From an uncultured Selenomonadales bacterium (lineage in GTDB: Bacteria > Bacillota > Negativicutes > Selenomonadales > Selenomonadaceae): a DNA stretch of 64,000 nt. The notes beneath the pieces are model-generated. The model had not been told where the DNA came from. It searched no databases and saw only the letters and a list, made by a program, of their open reading frames with translations. Below are positions 25,860 through 34,197 of the stretch, in pieces. The stretch lies in NCBI GenBank assembly GCA_900314765.1, contig OMWN01000024.1, forward strand, positions 24,898 through 88,897. The letters are read 5' to 3'. How positions within the stretch are numbered: position 1 is the first letter of the stretch; each line of letters starts with the position of its first letter. The translations under genes were made by a program, and so were the position numbers.

Positions 25860-26534
25860 ATCGAACACCTCCGTCTTGTGCTGCATGAAATATGTTTTCA
25901 GTATTCCTTTGTCGATGCATTCATCGACTGCTTGCTTTATTGCGTCTTCAAGCGTCATGCCTTTTGACTGGTTGTCACGTACCATCTGCACGAATATAGC
26001 ATAGCCGTCGAGTGCCTTGCAGCGGCTCATTATTGTCTTGTTATGGCCAGCATTGATGTTTATCACGTGCGCCGTCCATTCGTAGCCGGGCGAGGGCTTT
26101 ATGAATGCATCGGAGAGTTTTTCGTCCCACATCTCGGGCATTTCCCTGTCCGCATTGCACATGACAAAATATTCTGGAGCGGGTATCTTTACAAGCTTCG
26201 TGCCATATATGCGCTTGTCAAGTTCGTTCTTGATAAGCCATTCCTCATATTCGCGTGCGGCATAGAAGAACCCCCTCAACGGCATGTTTTTGTTTATAGT
26301 GCTCTGCTGCTCGAAAAGGTCAATAGAGTCATGTAAAAGAACGGCAACATCATTCTTCATTGTCAAGTACAATGCATTTTCAAGCGTCACGATTTTGAGA
26401 TTGTCAATATCAGTGTAGTTCGTATCGTTCACCGCATTGAAGAGCGACAAAGCATTTTCTTTGTACGAGAATAGATTGACAAACAGCCTGTCCTTGTGTT
26501 TTCGCTCAACCGTGAAATGTTGTTCATTCTCCAT
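25659..26534 (-). CDS. Rpn/PD-(D/E)XK nuclease family protein, locus 2
   Basis: A 291-residue protein of the Rpn-type nuclease family. It starts with KDRLFVNLFSYKENALSLFN and ILTLENALYLTMKNDVAVLL-like strands (here KIVTLENALYLTMKNDVAVL). It continues with the REYEEWLIKN, KLVKIPAPEYFVMCN and GYAIFVQMVRDNQSKGMTLE blocks common to gut Firmicutes members. The catalytic Asp is probably in KNDVAVLL. I do not see the classical E-x-Q, so activity is uncertain. AAAGGTGGTGATGTT precedes ATG. Downstream the C-terminal cassette is duplicated. Confidence 0.72.
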   Translation of the reverse strand: MENEQHFTVERKHKDRLFVNLFSYKENALSLFNAVNDTNYTDIDNLKIVTLENALYLTMKNDVAVLLHDSIDLFEQQSTINKNMPLRGFFYAAREYEEWLIKNELDKRIYGTKLVKIPAPEYFVMCNADREMPEMWDEKLSDAFIKPSPGYEWTAHVININAGHNKTIMSRCKALDGYAIFVQMVRDNQSKGMTLEDAIKQAVDECIDKGILKTYFMQHKTEVFDMILYEFDEKAYADLMREEGEEIGTKKERINNIKSIMRSLKTSAKHAMDILNISPSEQKKYLPLLQN

Positions 26535-26634
26535 AACATCACCACCTTTGATTGTTGTTAATGGTTATTTCCATCACTATTATATCATGGATAGGCGATT
26601 TAGAACAATTTAATATCCATAATGGCAAAAGGAA

Positions 26635-26680
26635 AAAGGCTTTCAGCGATTTTCGCTGAAAGCCTTAAAAATTGCTTGCC
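26635..26680 (-). terminator. Terminator downstream of the hsdR remnant
   Basis: AAGGCTTTCAGCG-ATTTT-CGCTGAAAGCCTT is a perfect 13-bp stem, with T-run on the minus strand. Just upstream on that strand (26690-26770) is a short open stretch reading IEHQELHDALQDAQQEQKEQ, perhaps the very end of another lost gene. Confidence 0.8.
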
Positions 26681-26810
26681 TGTTCCTTTTGCTCCTGTTG
26701 TGCATCTTGCAGAGCATCATGCAGTTCTTGATGTTCGATACGGTTTTTATTATTTCATTTGTCAACTTGACAGGATGCACACCAAAACTACAACAGCCCT
26801 TTTTTCTTCT

Positions 26811-29116
26811 CTATGCCGCAAATGTCGCTTTCGACGTTATTTCCTTTATGCGACCAAATATTTTCTTCCACACGCTTTCTTTGTCTTTGAAAAGTTTCGT
26901 GAGGTCGACGCCTCTGAATGGCTCTTTGCTCGGCTCGACGTCTATGCTGCCGTTGCGCGCGATGTATTGGATGATTTTCTCGACGAAGTCCATCTGGCTG
27001 CGGCTCAGCCTGTTCTCCGTCAAAAATTCGCGGAACGCGTCACGCACAGACTCCTCGTCCATGCCCACTATCCTGCGCACGAGCTCGCCAAGCGGCTCAT
27101 TCTCGTAGTTCTGCGCATAGTCCTCGCGCGTGCCGAGCTCCTGCCAGAATATCCGCTCGAGCTCGCGCATGTCGCTCATAGTCATCGGCTCGTTGTGCCT
27201 GAGCTTGTAGACCGCCGCATTGTCCATGTGCTCCTTCAGATAAAACTCCACCTTCTGCCGATAGCTCTCGGACGCGGTGGGCGGCCTCAGCTTCTCACCC
27301 TCGCCCTCCTGCACCTCATCAGAGAAATCTGTATATACATAGAATGTCTGCTTCGGCTTAATATACTGCATCAGCGACCGTATCTCGCGCCGCACGCTCT
27401 CGATGTCGAGCGGCGTCGCATCCTCCCAGTATGCTTGGTGCCTTATGCGTTCTATCGTCTCGCGGTGCGCCGCCACCTGCGGAATATTCTGCATCGACGG
27501 CTGCGCGAGCTCATTCGCCGCACCCTCTGCTGCGGCTATCATGCCATCGGCCTTGTCCATCGCGCCCTCCACCGCGCTCAGCAGGATGCTCAGCATCAGA
27601 TGGTCAAACCGCCGCACCTTCTCATCCTCGCGCCTCGAGATGAGCGGCGCTATCTCGTTCTTGAGCTCGGCGAGCGCGATGTCGTTCAGCGCGTTCAGAT
27701 TATACACCTGCCTGTACTTTTCCACTGCCCGCAGATGGCGCTTCACGATAAAGCTCCTGTCATCGAGTGCCATGACCGCCGCGTGGAGCTCATTCACGAA
27801 TTCATCGTGGAGCTTTTTGAGCTCGTCATCCTTGACGCTCTGCAGCGTCTTCGCCACGCGTGCCTTCAGCATGAATACGCGGCTCGAGAGCGACAGCGGC
27901 AGCTTCTCATTGCTCTCCTTGTTCCTGTCCTCGCCGAAATACGCGAAATTGCCGCCATAGTCAAAAATGAGGAAATGATCCTTGTCCTGCCCCGTGCCGA
28001 ATAGATTCGGCCTGAGCCGTGTGCCGCGTCCGATCATCTGCCAAAATTTGCTGTACGAATGAACTGCCTTGAAAAATACGAGATTGACAATATCCGGCAC
28101 ATCGATGCCCGTGTCGAGCATATCAACCGACACCGCGATTTCAGGATTGGCGCCCGTCTTCTTAAATCTGTCCACGATGTCCTCGGCGTAGTCGATGCTG
28201 TAGTCTGCCTGCTGAATGAAGTCGTCGCCGAGCTCGGGGTACATCTCGTGGAAGCACTCGACGATGAACCGCGCGTGCTCCGTGTTCTTCGCGAATATGA
28301 TTGTCTTGCCGAGCTTGTCGCCGCCCTCGATGTGGATGCCCTCATCCATCAGTCGCGCGAGCACCTTCATCACGGTATCTTTGTTGAACAGCCATTTGTT
28401 GAACGCGGACGACTCCACGTCATATCGCCCCGTCTCACAGTCCTCCGCGACCACGCCGAACATGTCCTCGAACTCGGATTTCTCGCTCTCGCTGAGGTCT
28501 TTGTAGCGGAGCCCTCTGTTGAGGAACTTCGTCGTGTACGTCTTGAGCTCGTAGTCGACGAGATACCCCTCACGCACCGCCGTCTCATAGTCATAGTTGT
28601 ACGTCGGCACGCCGTCCTCGAGCTGAAATACACGGTACGTGTCGCGCCCGACCTCCGACTTCGGCGTGGCCGTGAGCCCAAGCAGCACCGCGTCGAAATA
28701 ATCGAAAATCTCTTGATATTCCTTGTAAATGCTCCTGTGAGACTCATCGATGATGATGAGATCGAAATGCCCCGGCGAGAACATCCGCCGCCCGTCGTCC
28801 TCTCTCTTGTCGATGGCGTTCATCATCGTCGGGTACGTCGAGAATACAATGCGGCTCGTCGTCGGGTCCTCTTTATTGTCGAGCAGATTACAGAGCGTCA
28901 GCTTGTTCTTGAAAAACTCGGTAAACGCCGTCTTTGCCTGCTTCACGAGCGCTTTCCTGTCCGCGAGGAAAAGGATATTTTTTGCCCTGTTGTACCGCGT
29001 CATCACGTCCGTGATGCTGATGGCCACGCGCGTCTTGCCCGTGCCCGTCGCCTGCACGATGAGCATGCGCCGCTGATGATGCTCGAGCGCCAAGGCCATG
29101 AAATCACATCTCTCGA
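26811..29116 (-). pseudogene. hsdR: Type I restriction subunit R, N-terminally truncated
   Basis: About 765 codons remain. They begin only about 20 residues before the helicase Walker A motif (VQATGTGKT) and include LIIIDESHRS, LTATP, IFAKNTEHARF, MLDTGIDVPD and QMIGRGTRLRPNL, then the long C-terminal domain. This is an EcoEI-like HsdR motor. The N-terminal nuclease domain and everything upstream is missing. The homology starts directly after an R4 repeat terminus at 29117. A product could still start at ATG 29099 but would lack nuclease activity. Reads toward the Rpn locus 2. Confidence 0.85.
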
Positions 29117-29164
29117 GGAAACGCCTTAAATTGCAGTAGGAATATTGACGAGAGACTTTTCTTA
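29117..29164 (-). repeat. R4 terminus at the hsdR breakpoint
   Basis: On the minus strand the sequence GTCTCTCGTCAATATTCCTA, ending in GGCGTTTCC, matches the right end of the full R4 copies (TCTCTCGTCAATACTTCTAC ... CAGCGTTTCC). Only about 48 bp of the element remain, sitting between a methylase remnant and the truncated hsdR. Confidence 0.6.
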
Positions 29165-29320
29165 TGGTTTTTTGAAAACAAATAGATACTCATGCGCAAG
29201 GAGCAGAAAATTATATTTTACGCTGTTCGTTTTCCAGTAGCCCGTCGCTCGGCAATTATGCTGTTCCTTTATGATAATTTCCTTCGTGCGAAATCCCGCT
29301 GCTTCGAAACCCCTCATCAC
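29162..29320 (-). pseudogene. C-terminal remnant of a DNA methyltransferase
   Basis: About 52 codons reading MRGFEAAGFRTKEIIIKEQH and then GYWKTNSVKYNFLLLAHEYL, ending FVFKKP-stop. The HEYLFVFKK pattern is typical of the C-termini of beta-class N6/N4 DNA methylases (DpnA-like). The N-terminal two thirds with the SAM and catalytic motifs is absent. It begins three bases after the stop of the DpnI-like gene. Confidence 0.6.
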
Positions 29321-29322
29321 AT

Positions 29323-30282
29323 TTAATTTTTATCATTATAAAGTTCTATTTCGTACCCTTTAAAATCATCAGTATCGAGCACGATTTTTTTGTCCTTGTA
29401 CGCGTCACGAATTTTTTGCACAGCCTCGCCTGCGCTCTTCGCTTCCACGTTCACGACCCTCTGCAAATATTCACGCACCTCTACCTGAAATTCTTTTTTG
29501 CCAGTAAGTTTTCTCGTCTTTTTGTAGTGCCCTCTACCATCTGTAAATTCTATAAATCCTTTATCGCGCAATATTTGAAGTTGCTGACGAATTTTCGCGT
29601 TTATATTTTTATTTTCGACGTGTTTTTCTTTCAGCATTGCGCTAAATTCGTACATCTCACTCAGCGAAAATTCATCGTCCTTCATTTTATCAATGCATTT
29701 CAGCACGTCCATGAGCCATCCGCGCATTTCGAGATTGCGTGTCTCAAGTGATGCTGTCTGGCGAATTTTGTCAACGACTTCGTCAGCGGGCAATTCTGCA
29801 CCATTTTGGATTACAGGAATAATGCCGCTCGATGGGATTTCCGACCACACAATTAAGCAGCCTGTCCATCCACCACGCCTCGCACTCGCTCTGATTGGCG
29901 CTCTTCTCTCTATTATCTCAGGCACGAAAAAATATTTTGGTATCGCCCAAAAATTCTCGACGTGATAATCACTTTTCGCGTATTCCATGACAAACAAATC
30001 GGGATTGTCGTTGCTGTTCAGCCGCGCAATCATCGTATTGTACGCGCCATCATTTATTTTGCGACCAAAATGGCCTCCTATCGCCTTAAGTTCGTACGTA
30101 TTATGACAATCGGGGCAATAAATATCAGCAACTGGTCGATTATTCATGCAATGCGCCAAATGCCTGCTGCCGCATCGCACGCAATAGAGATTTTTCACAG
30201 CCCAGTCCTCAGTAACGACGCGCGTCTTCTGCTGCGGGCTTTTGTAACCGTCGGCAAGTCTTTTGTCCATGAATAAATTCAT
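29323..30282 (-). CDS. DpnI-like methyl-directed restriction endonuclease fused to a DpnD/PcfM domain
   Basis: 319 residues. Residues 1-180 match DpnI: TEDWAVKNLYCVRCGS, NNRPVADIYCPDC and ELKAIGG. With ATG 30282 as start, the catalytic PD-(D/E)XK set falls at D53, E64 and K66, as in DpnI. C34, C37, C56 and C59 form the zinc site. RAPIRASARRGGWTGC and the winged helix KIRQQLQILRDKGFIEF follow. Residues about 255-319 (KKEFQVEVREYLQRVVNVEA to the end) are a DpnD/PcfM domain, normally a separate small protein. DpnI cuts GATC only when adenine is methylated. AAAAGGGG precedes the start. Confidence 0.88.
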   Translation of the reverse strand: MNLFMDKRLADGYKSPQQKTRVVTEDWAVKNLYCVRCGSRHLAHCMNNRPVADIYCPDCHNTYELKAIGGHFGRKINDGAYNTMIARLNSNDNPDLFVMEYAKSDYHVENFWAIPKYFFVPEIIERRAPIRASARRGGWTGCLIVWSEIPSSGIIPVIQNGAELPADEVVDKIRQTASLETRNLEMRGWLMDVLKCIDKMKDDEFSLSEMYEFSAMLKEKHVENKNINAKIRQQLQILRDKGFIEFTDGRGHYKKTRKLTGKKEFQVEVREYLQRVVNVEAKSAGEAVQKIRDAYKDKKIVLDTDDFKGYEIELYNDKN

Positions 30283-30421
30283 CACAATGTGCCCCTTTTC
30301 GTCGAATTAACTATCACTCCTTAGTATAATTTTTATCTTTTGTCGTGTCTACACTCACACAAAATTTTTCTTCATACTATACTATAAATTTTGTTGTATC
30401 AGATTATTTTGCAAATCAAAT

Positions 30422-30665
30422 TCATGGCTCATCCTTATATATCTCAACTTCGTAGCCTATGAAGTCAGAATCATCGAGCACAATTTCTTCGGCTTTGTAC
30501 GCATGGAGAACTTTCAGCTCCGCCTCATCCTCGCTTGCTGCTTCCACTTCCACAATCCTTTGCAAATATTCTCGCACCTCTACCTGAAATTTTCTTTTGC
30601 CTGTTGGTTTCGTCATTTTTGTAATGCCCCCGTCCATCTTTAAATTTTATAAATCCATTTTTCGT
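30422..30665 (-). pseudogene. 3' remnant of a second DpnI-DpnD gene
   Basis: The minus strand first reads KNGFIKFKDGRGHYK, the end of the winged helix of a DpnI-like gene. A one-base insertion (an extra T after CATTACAAAAA) then shifts the frame into TKPTGKRKFQVEVREYLQRI and the rest of a DpnD domain, ending YEVEIYKDEP. It is about 70% similar to the tail of the intact neighbour. The DpnD part alone (71 codons from ATG 30637) is still open and could be expressed. Confidence 0.65.
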
Positions 30666-30677
30666 TTTTTCAATCCA

Positions 30678-31571
30678 TCACAAAATAATTTTCCCACGCC
30701 CGTTAGCCTTGCTGTTTATCATCCTACTCGCAGCTATACGATGAATAATTTGCCTGCCATATAATTCATCGAAAAAATCATCGTTCTGATTTTCATTTTT
30801 AGGATCAGAGTTACTCAGCAAAACGTGAGCGCCTTTGTTAATCAATTTCTGAACAAAGTCTGCGAGTTCCTTTTGCGCATTGTCATCAAAGCCGCCCGCT
30901 GTATAGTTGGTGAATGAAGACGTCTGATTGAGCGGTCTATATGGCGGGTCAAAATATGCAAAAGTTTTATCGTCTATGAAATTCGCCGATTTTTTATAGT
31001 CTGCGCAAACCATTTCCACATTTTGAAGCAATGACGATATTTTTCTCAGATTTTCTTCATCGCAGATTTTGGGATTTTTATATGCGCCTGAAGGTACGTT
31101 AAACAGTCCTTTTTTATTTACGCGATAAAGACCATTGAAGCATGTGTGGTTGAGAAAAATAAATAATGCCGCACTTTCAATGCTGTCCTTGCTCGTGCCA
31201 TCATTAATTAATTCGTTGTATCTTGCTCGCTTTTCATAAAAAAATTCTTTTCGGCTAGCAGTGTCACGCGCCAAATATTTTTCCTCAAAAACATGAAGCA
31301 TCTCAAGCAATGCATCGACGTGAGCTCTCACACTTTTATACATATTTATCAATTCGGGATTTATATCGCTGATATAGACTTCACGCATTTTATAATTTGA
31401 TAGCACATCAAAAAGCACTGCCCCGCCGCCGATGAATGGCTCAGCATATTTGTCTATGTCGTTGCCTAAATCCTTCGGATAGCGCGCAACTATCTCATTC
31501 ACGATTTGACCCTTGCCGCCAGCCCATTTCACTATTGGATGCACCTTCGTCAGCGCTGAACTATTTTCCAC
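30678..31571 (-). CDS. dam: Dam/DpnM-like DNA adenine methylase, C-terminus shortened
   Basis: 297 residues. Motif I PIVKWAGGKGQ at residues 12-22, AEPFIGGGAVLFDVLSN, the FNGLYRVNKKGLFNVP target-recognition block shared with GATC methylases, and catalytic FDPPYRPLNQTSSF near 205. The family methylates adenine in GATC. The protein stops at SKANGRGKIIL, where relatives continue for about ten residues. The stop lies where the DpnI-DpnD remnant begins, so a deletion probably joined them, and activity is uncertain. GTG 31571 has AGGGG seven bases upstream. Confidence 0.85.
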   Translation of the reverse strand: MENSSALTKVHPIVKWAGGKGQIVNEIVARYPKDLGNDIDKYAEPFIGGGAVLFDVLSNYKMREVYISDINPELINMYKSVRAHVDALLEMLHVFEEKYLARDTASRKEFFYEKRARYNELINDGTSKDSIESAALFIFLNHTCFNGLYRVNKKGLFNVPSGAYKNPKICDEENLRKISSLLQNVEMVCADYKKSANFIDDKTFAYFDPPYRPLNQTSSFTNYTAGGFDDNAQKELADFVQKLINKGAHVLLSNSDPKNENQNDDFFDELYGRQIIHRIAASRMINSKANGRGKIIL

Positions 31572-31604
31572 AATTATTTCCCCTCATATAATAATTACTC
31601 CTTA

Positions 31605-32363
31605 TTATAATTTTGATCCAATGCAATGTCTATCCTCGCGCAAAATTCTCGTCCTGTCCATGTCGTACCCGTGGAACATCGCGTTATTGAAATGCTCCGC
31701 GAGATGCATGTCGACGTCGAGCTCGTCGCCGTAGTGCTCGCGCACGTACATCTCCGCGCCGACGAGGAAGCCCGCACTGCCCATCGCGGGGTCCACGATG
31801 ACGTCCGTCGGCTGCGGCGCCACCATCTCCACCATCATCTTGATGATGTGGCGCGGCGTACGAAACTGCCCGTTCGTGCCCGACGTCGCGATCTTCGAGA
31901 GCAGATACTCGTAGAGGTCGCCCTTGCTGTCCTCTTCATCGAGCGAAAGCGTGTCGATGCCCTCGATGATGGACGCGAGCATCGCAGGCGTCGGGATTTT
32001 GAATATCGCGTCGCCCATGTACTTCGCATACGCCGAGTCACCGTCGGGGTGAAGCGACTTGATGAATGGAAACACGCCCTTCTCGACAATCGTGTATATC
32101 TCCTCCGCCGAGCCCAGCTGCTTGAACTTGCTCCAGCGGTACTGCTGCTGATCGGCACCGAACAGCGCATGATAATCGCTCATGCCCATCATCATCGCGT
32201 TCTTCTCCTGACGCGTCTCGATGTCATCCAGCTGCTTGATGAAAAGAAGATACGTGAACTGCTCAATCACCTCCAGCGGATTAGAGATTCCACCCGAGTA
32301 AAATATATTCCAAATGCGGTCAATCTTGTTCCGCTCCTCGCCATGCAGCATGATACCCCTCAT
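31605..32363 (-). pseudogene. hsdM: Type I methylase subunit M, 3'-truncated
   Basis: 252 codons encode the HsdM N-terminal domain (NKIDRIWNIFYSGGISNPLE, FTYLLFIKQLDDIE) and the start of the methylase domain (TSGTNGQFRTPRHIIKMMVE, then motif I VDPAMGSAGFLVGAEMYV and FHGYDMDRTR). Homology ends there. The NPPF catalytic motif and C-terminus are missing, and the frame closes with about a dozen unrelated residues. Dam follows on the same strand. The remaining hsdR lies beyond the Dam/DpnI block, and no hsdS is left. Confidence 0.85.
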
Positions 32364-32471
32364 TTCCCTGTCTCAGATTCATATATGATTCTAATTTGAC
32401 ATTCGCGTGAAAAATCCTTCTTTTTGTTGAAAAATTCTTCCTTCCGCATGCGTGCGATTGATGAGCAAAGC

Positions 32472-32523
32472 AAAAGAGGCTGTGCAGCAGCGAAAAACCG
32501 CAAACTGCAACAGCCCCCTTTAT
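32472..32523. terminator. Hairpin in the 32364-32697 gap
   Basis: GAGGCTGTGCAGCAG pairs imperfectly with CTGCAACAGCCCC around a CGAAAAACCGCAAA loop, with T/A-rich flanks. Similar hairpins occur at 45109-45162, and half of one near 26785-26812 by hsdR. The rest of the gap is AT-rich without genes. Confidence 0.5.
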
Positions 32524-32657
32524 CACGCCTATTCGTCGACCAACAAAGAGAAAGTTTGATATTGCCCTGCTTGCAAGCGAGCAGGGCATTTTCGCTATTT
32601 GCCATACAAGGATAAATAAAATATTTATAGGAGTATAAACAAATTGTTTAAAATAAA

Positions 32658-32691
32658 AAAGGACTCTAGGGCAAAACCCTAGAGTCCTTGA
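32658..32691 (-). terminator. Terminator of tRNA-Ser
   Basis: AAGGACTCTAGGG-CAAA-ACCCTAGAGTCCTT is a near-perfect 13-bp stem. The plus-strand A-run to its left is a T-run for minus-strand transcripts coming from the tRNA gene. Confidence 0.85.
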
Positions 32692-32695
32692 TATT

Positions 32696-32786
<91 letters not shown>

Positions 32787-32946
32787 AGTATTGAGTTTGC
32801 GTGATGCGAGGCTCTTGCCCTCGTCATTGCACCAAAATATTATAGCAAAATTTTCTCTGGCGTGTCAATAATAATTTCAAATTCGCATGAACGGTGCGTA
32901 GCAAAACAGCGTTGCATTGTTGTGAACGGCGTGGAGCTATAACGCG

Positions 32947-33510
32947 TTAGAATCCCATGAGGCCAAAGGCGAGGCCGAGCACGCCGGAGCCAAAGAGTAT
33001 TTTGATGACGCTGACTTTTTTTGTTTTGGCGATGACGGCGAGCGCGAGTATCAGCAGGTTGCTTTTGTCGAAGGCGAGCCAGTCGGCGGGATGATGCTCA
33101 GTGTTCCAGAGCGCCAAGAGGACAAATCCCATGCCCGCGCTGATGATGAGCGCGACGACGGCAGGGCGCAGGCCGTTCAGCGCGCCGCGTATCGGGCCGA
33201 TGTCGCCGTATTTGAAGAAGAAGTGTGCGACGATGAGGCAGAGGATGAACGACGGCGTGACGAAGCCGAGCGTCGCGCAGATGGCGCCCGTGAAGCCCGC
33301 GATTTTCATGCCGACGAATGTCGCGGCGTTGATGCCGATGGGGCCCGGCGTCATCTGCGATATGGTGAATATGTCGATGAATTCGGAGAGCGTGAGCCAG
33401 TGATACGTGTCGACGACGCTCGCCTCGATGAGCGGCATGGACGCGTAGCCGCCGCCGACGCAGAATATGCTGACTTTCGCGAATTCGATGAACAGTTCGA
33501 GATAAATCAA
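32947..33510 (-). CDS. chrA: Chromate transporter ChrA family, short form (second half)
   Basis: A 187-residue protein with six hydrophobic segments and the ChrA motif pair SIFCVGGGYASMPLIE and ISQMTPGPIGINAATFVG near the N-terminus. Short ChrA proteins are encoded as pairs that together make one transporter. The upstream gene on the same strand is its partner, 17 bases away. Chromate or sulfate export is the family function; the natural substrate in an anaerobe is unclear. Confidence 0.88.
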   Translation of the reverse strand: MIYLELFIEFAKVSIFCVGGGYASMPLIEASVVDTYHWLTLSEFIDIFTISQMTPGPIGINAATFVGMKIAGFTGAICATLGFVTPSFILCLIVAHFFFKYGDIGPIRGALNGLRPAVVALIISAGMGFVLLALWNTEHHPADWLAFDKSNLLILALAVIAKTKKVSVIKILFGSGVLGLAFGLMGF

Positions 33511-33527
33511 GATGATTTAGTCCTTTC

Positions 33528-34175
33528 TCACGAATATTTCTTCTCGCGCATGAGGACGAGGCCGACGAGGCCGTCAATCAACACAAGCGCCATGATATTC
33601 ACGTCGAAGAAGAAATTCGCGATGAATGTGATGACGATGATGGCGAGCGGCAGGATGAGCTTTTTCTTGAGCTGCTTTCGCACGAGGTCGATGGCGACGT
33701 TGACGATGAGCGCCGTGGCGCCGCACTGCATGCCTTTGAGCACGAGCTCGATGTACGGGTTGTGCGCGACGGCGTCGTAGGCGAGCGAGATGAGCGAAAT
33801 GGTGATGAGCGGCGGCAGTGCCGTCGCGAATGCCGCGACGAGCGCGCCGGGGATGCCGGCCATGCGGTAGCCCATGAGGACCGTCGAATTGATAGCGACG
33901 ACGCCCGGCAGCGATTGGCCGATCGCGACGAGGTCGAGTGTCTCCTTGTCGGTGAGCCAGCCGTATTCGTCGACATATTTCGCGCGCAGCAGCGGGATGA
34001 TGACGTAGCCACCGCCGACGGTGAATGCGCTGATGAGAAACGTCGATGTGAACAGCGCCCTGTAGAAATGGTCGTAATTTTTTGGGTCCATCTTTGGGGT
34101 GTCGCCGTTGGAATCATTGGCGCCATTCACTTCGGCGGTCTCAATATTTTTTGTGGATTCTGATTTTTCGTCCAT
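33528..34175 (-). CDS. chrA: Chromate transporter ChrA family, short form (first half)
   Basis: A 215-residue protein; the start is ATG 34175 behind GAAGG. Residues 1-40 are polar and Asn/Asp/Glu-rich. They are followed by TFLISAFTVGGGYVIIPLLR and AIGQSLPGVVAINSTVLMGY, the ChrA half-domain signatures, then five further hydrophobic segments. It pairs with the gene just downstream. gpsA lies 22 bases upstream on the same strand, so the three may be co-transcribed. Confidence 0.88.
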   Translation of the reverse strand: MDEKSESTKNIETAEVNGANDSNGDTPKMDPKNYDHFYRALFTSTFLISAFTVGGGYVIIPLLRAKYVDEYGWLTDKETLDLVAIGQSLPGVVAINSTVLMGYRMAGIPGALVAAFATALPPLITISLISLAYDAVAHNPYIELVLKGMQCGATALIVNVAIDLVRKQLKKKLILPLAIIVITFIANFFFDVNIMALVLIDGLVGLVLMREKKYS

Positions 34176-34197
34176 TTGAAATTTTCCTTCATTAATA

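Noticed and set aside
26622..28004. A 460-codon open frame on the plus strand
   Set aside because: Shadow of the hsdR remnant, whose helicase motifs are clear on the other strand.
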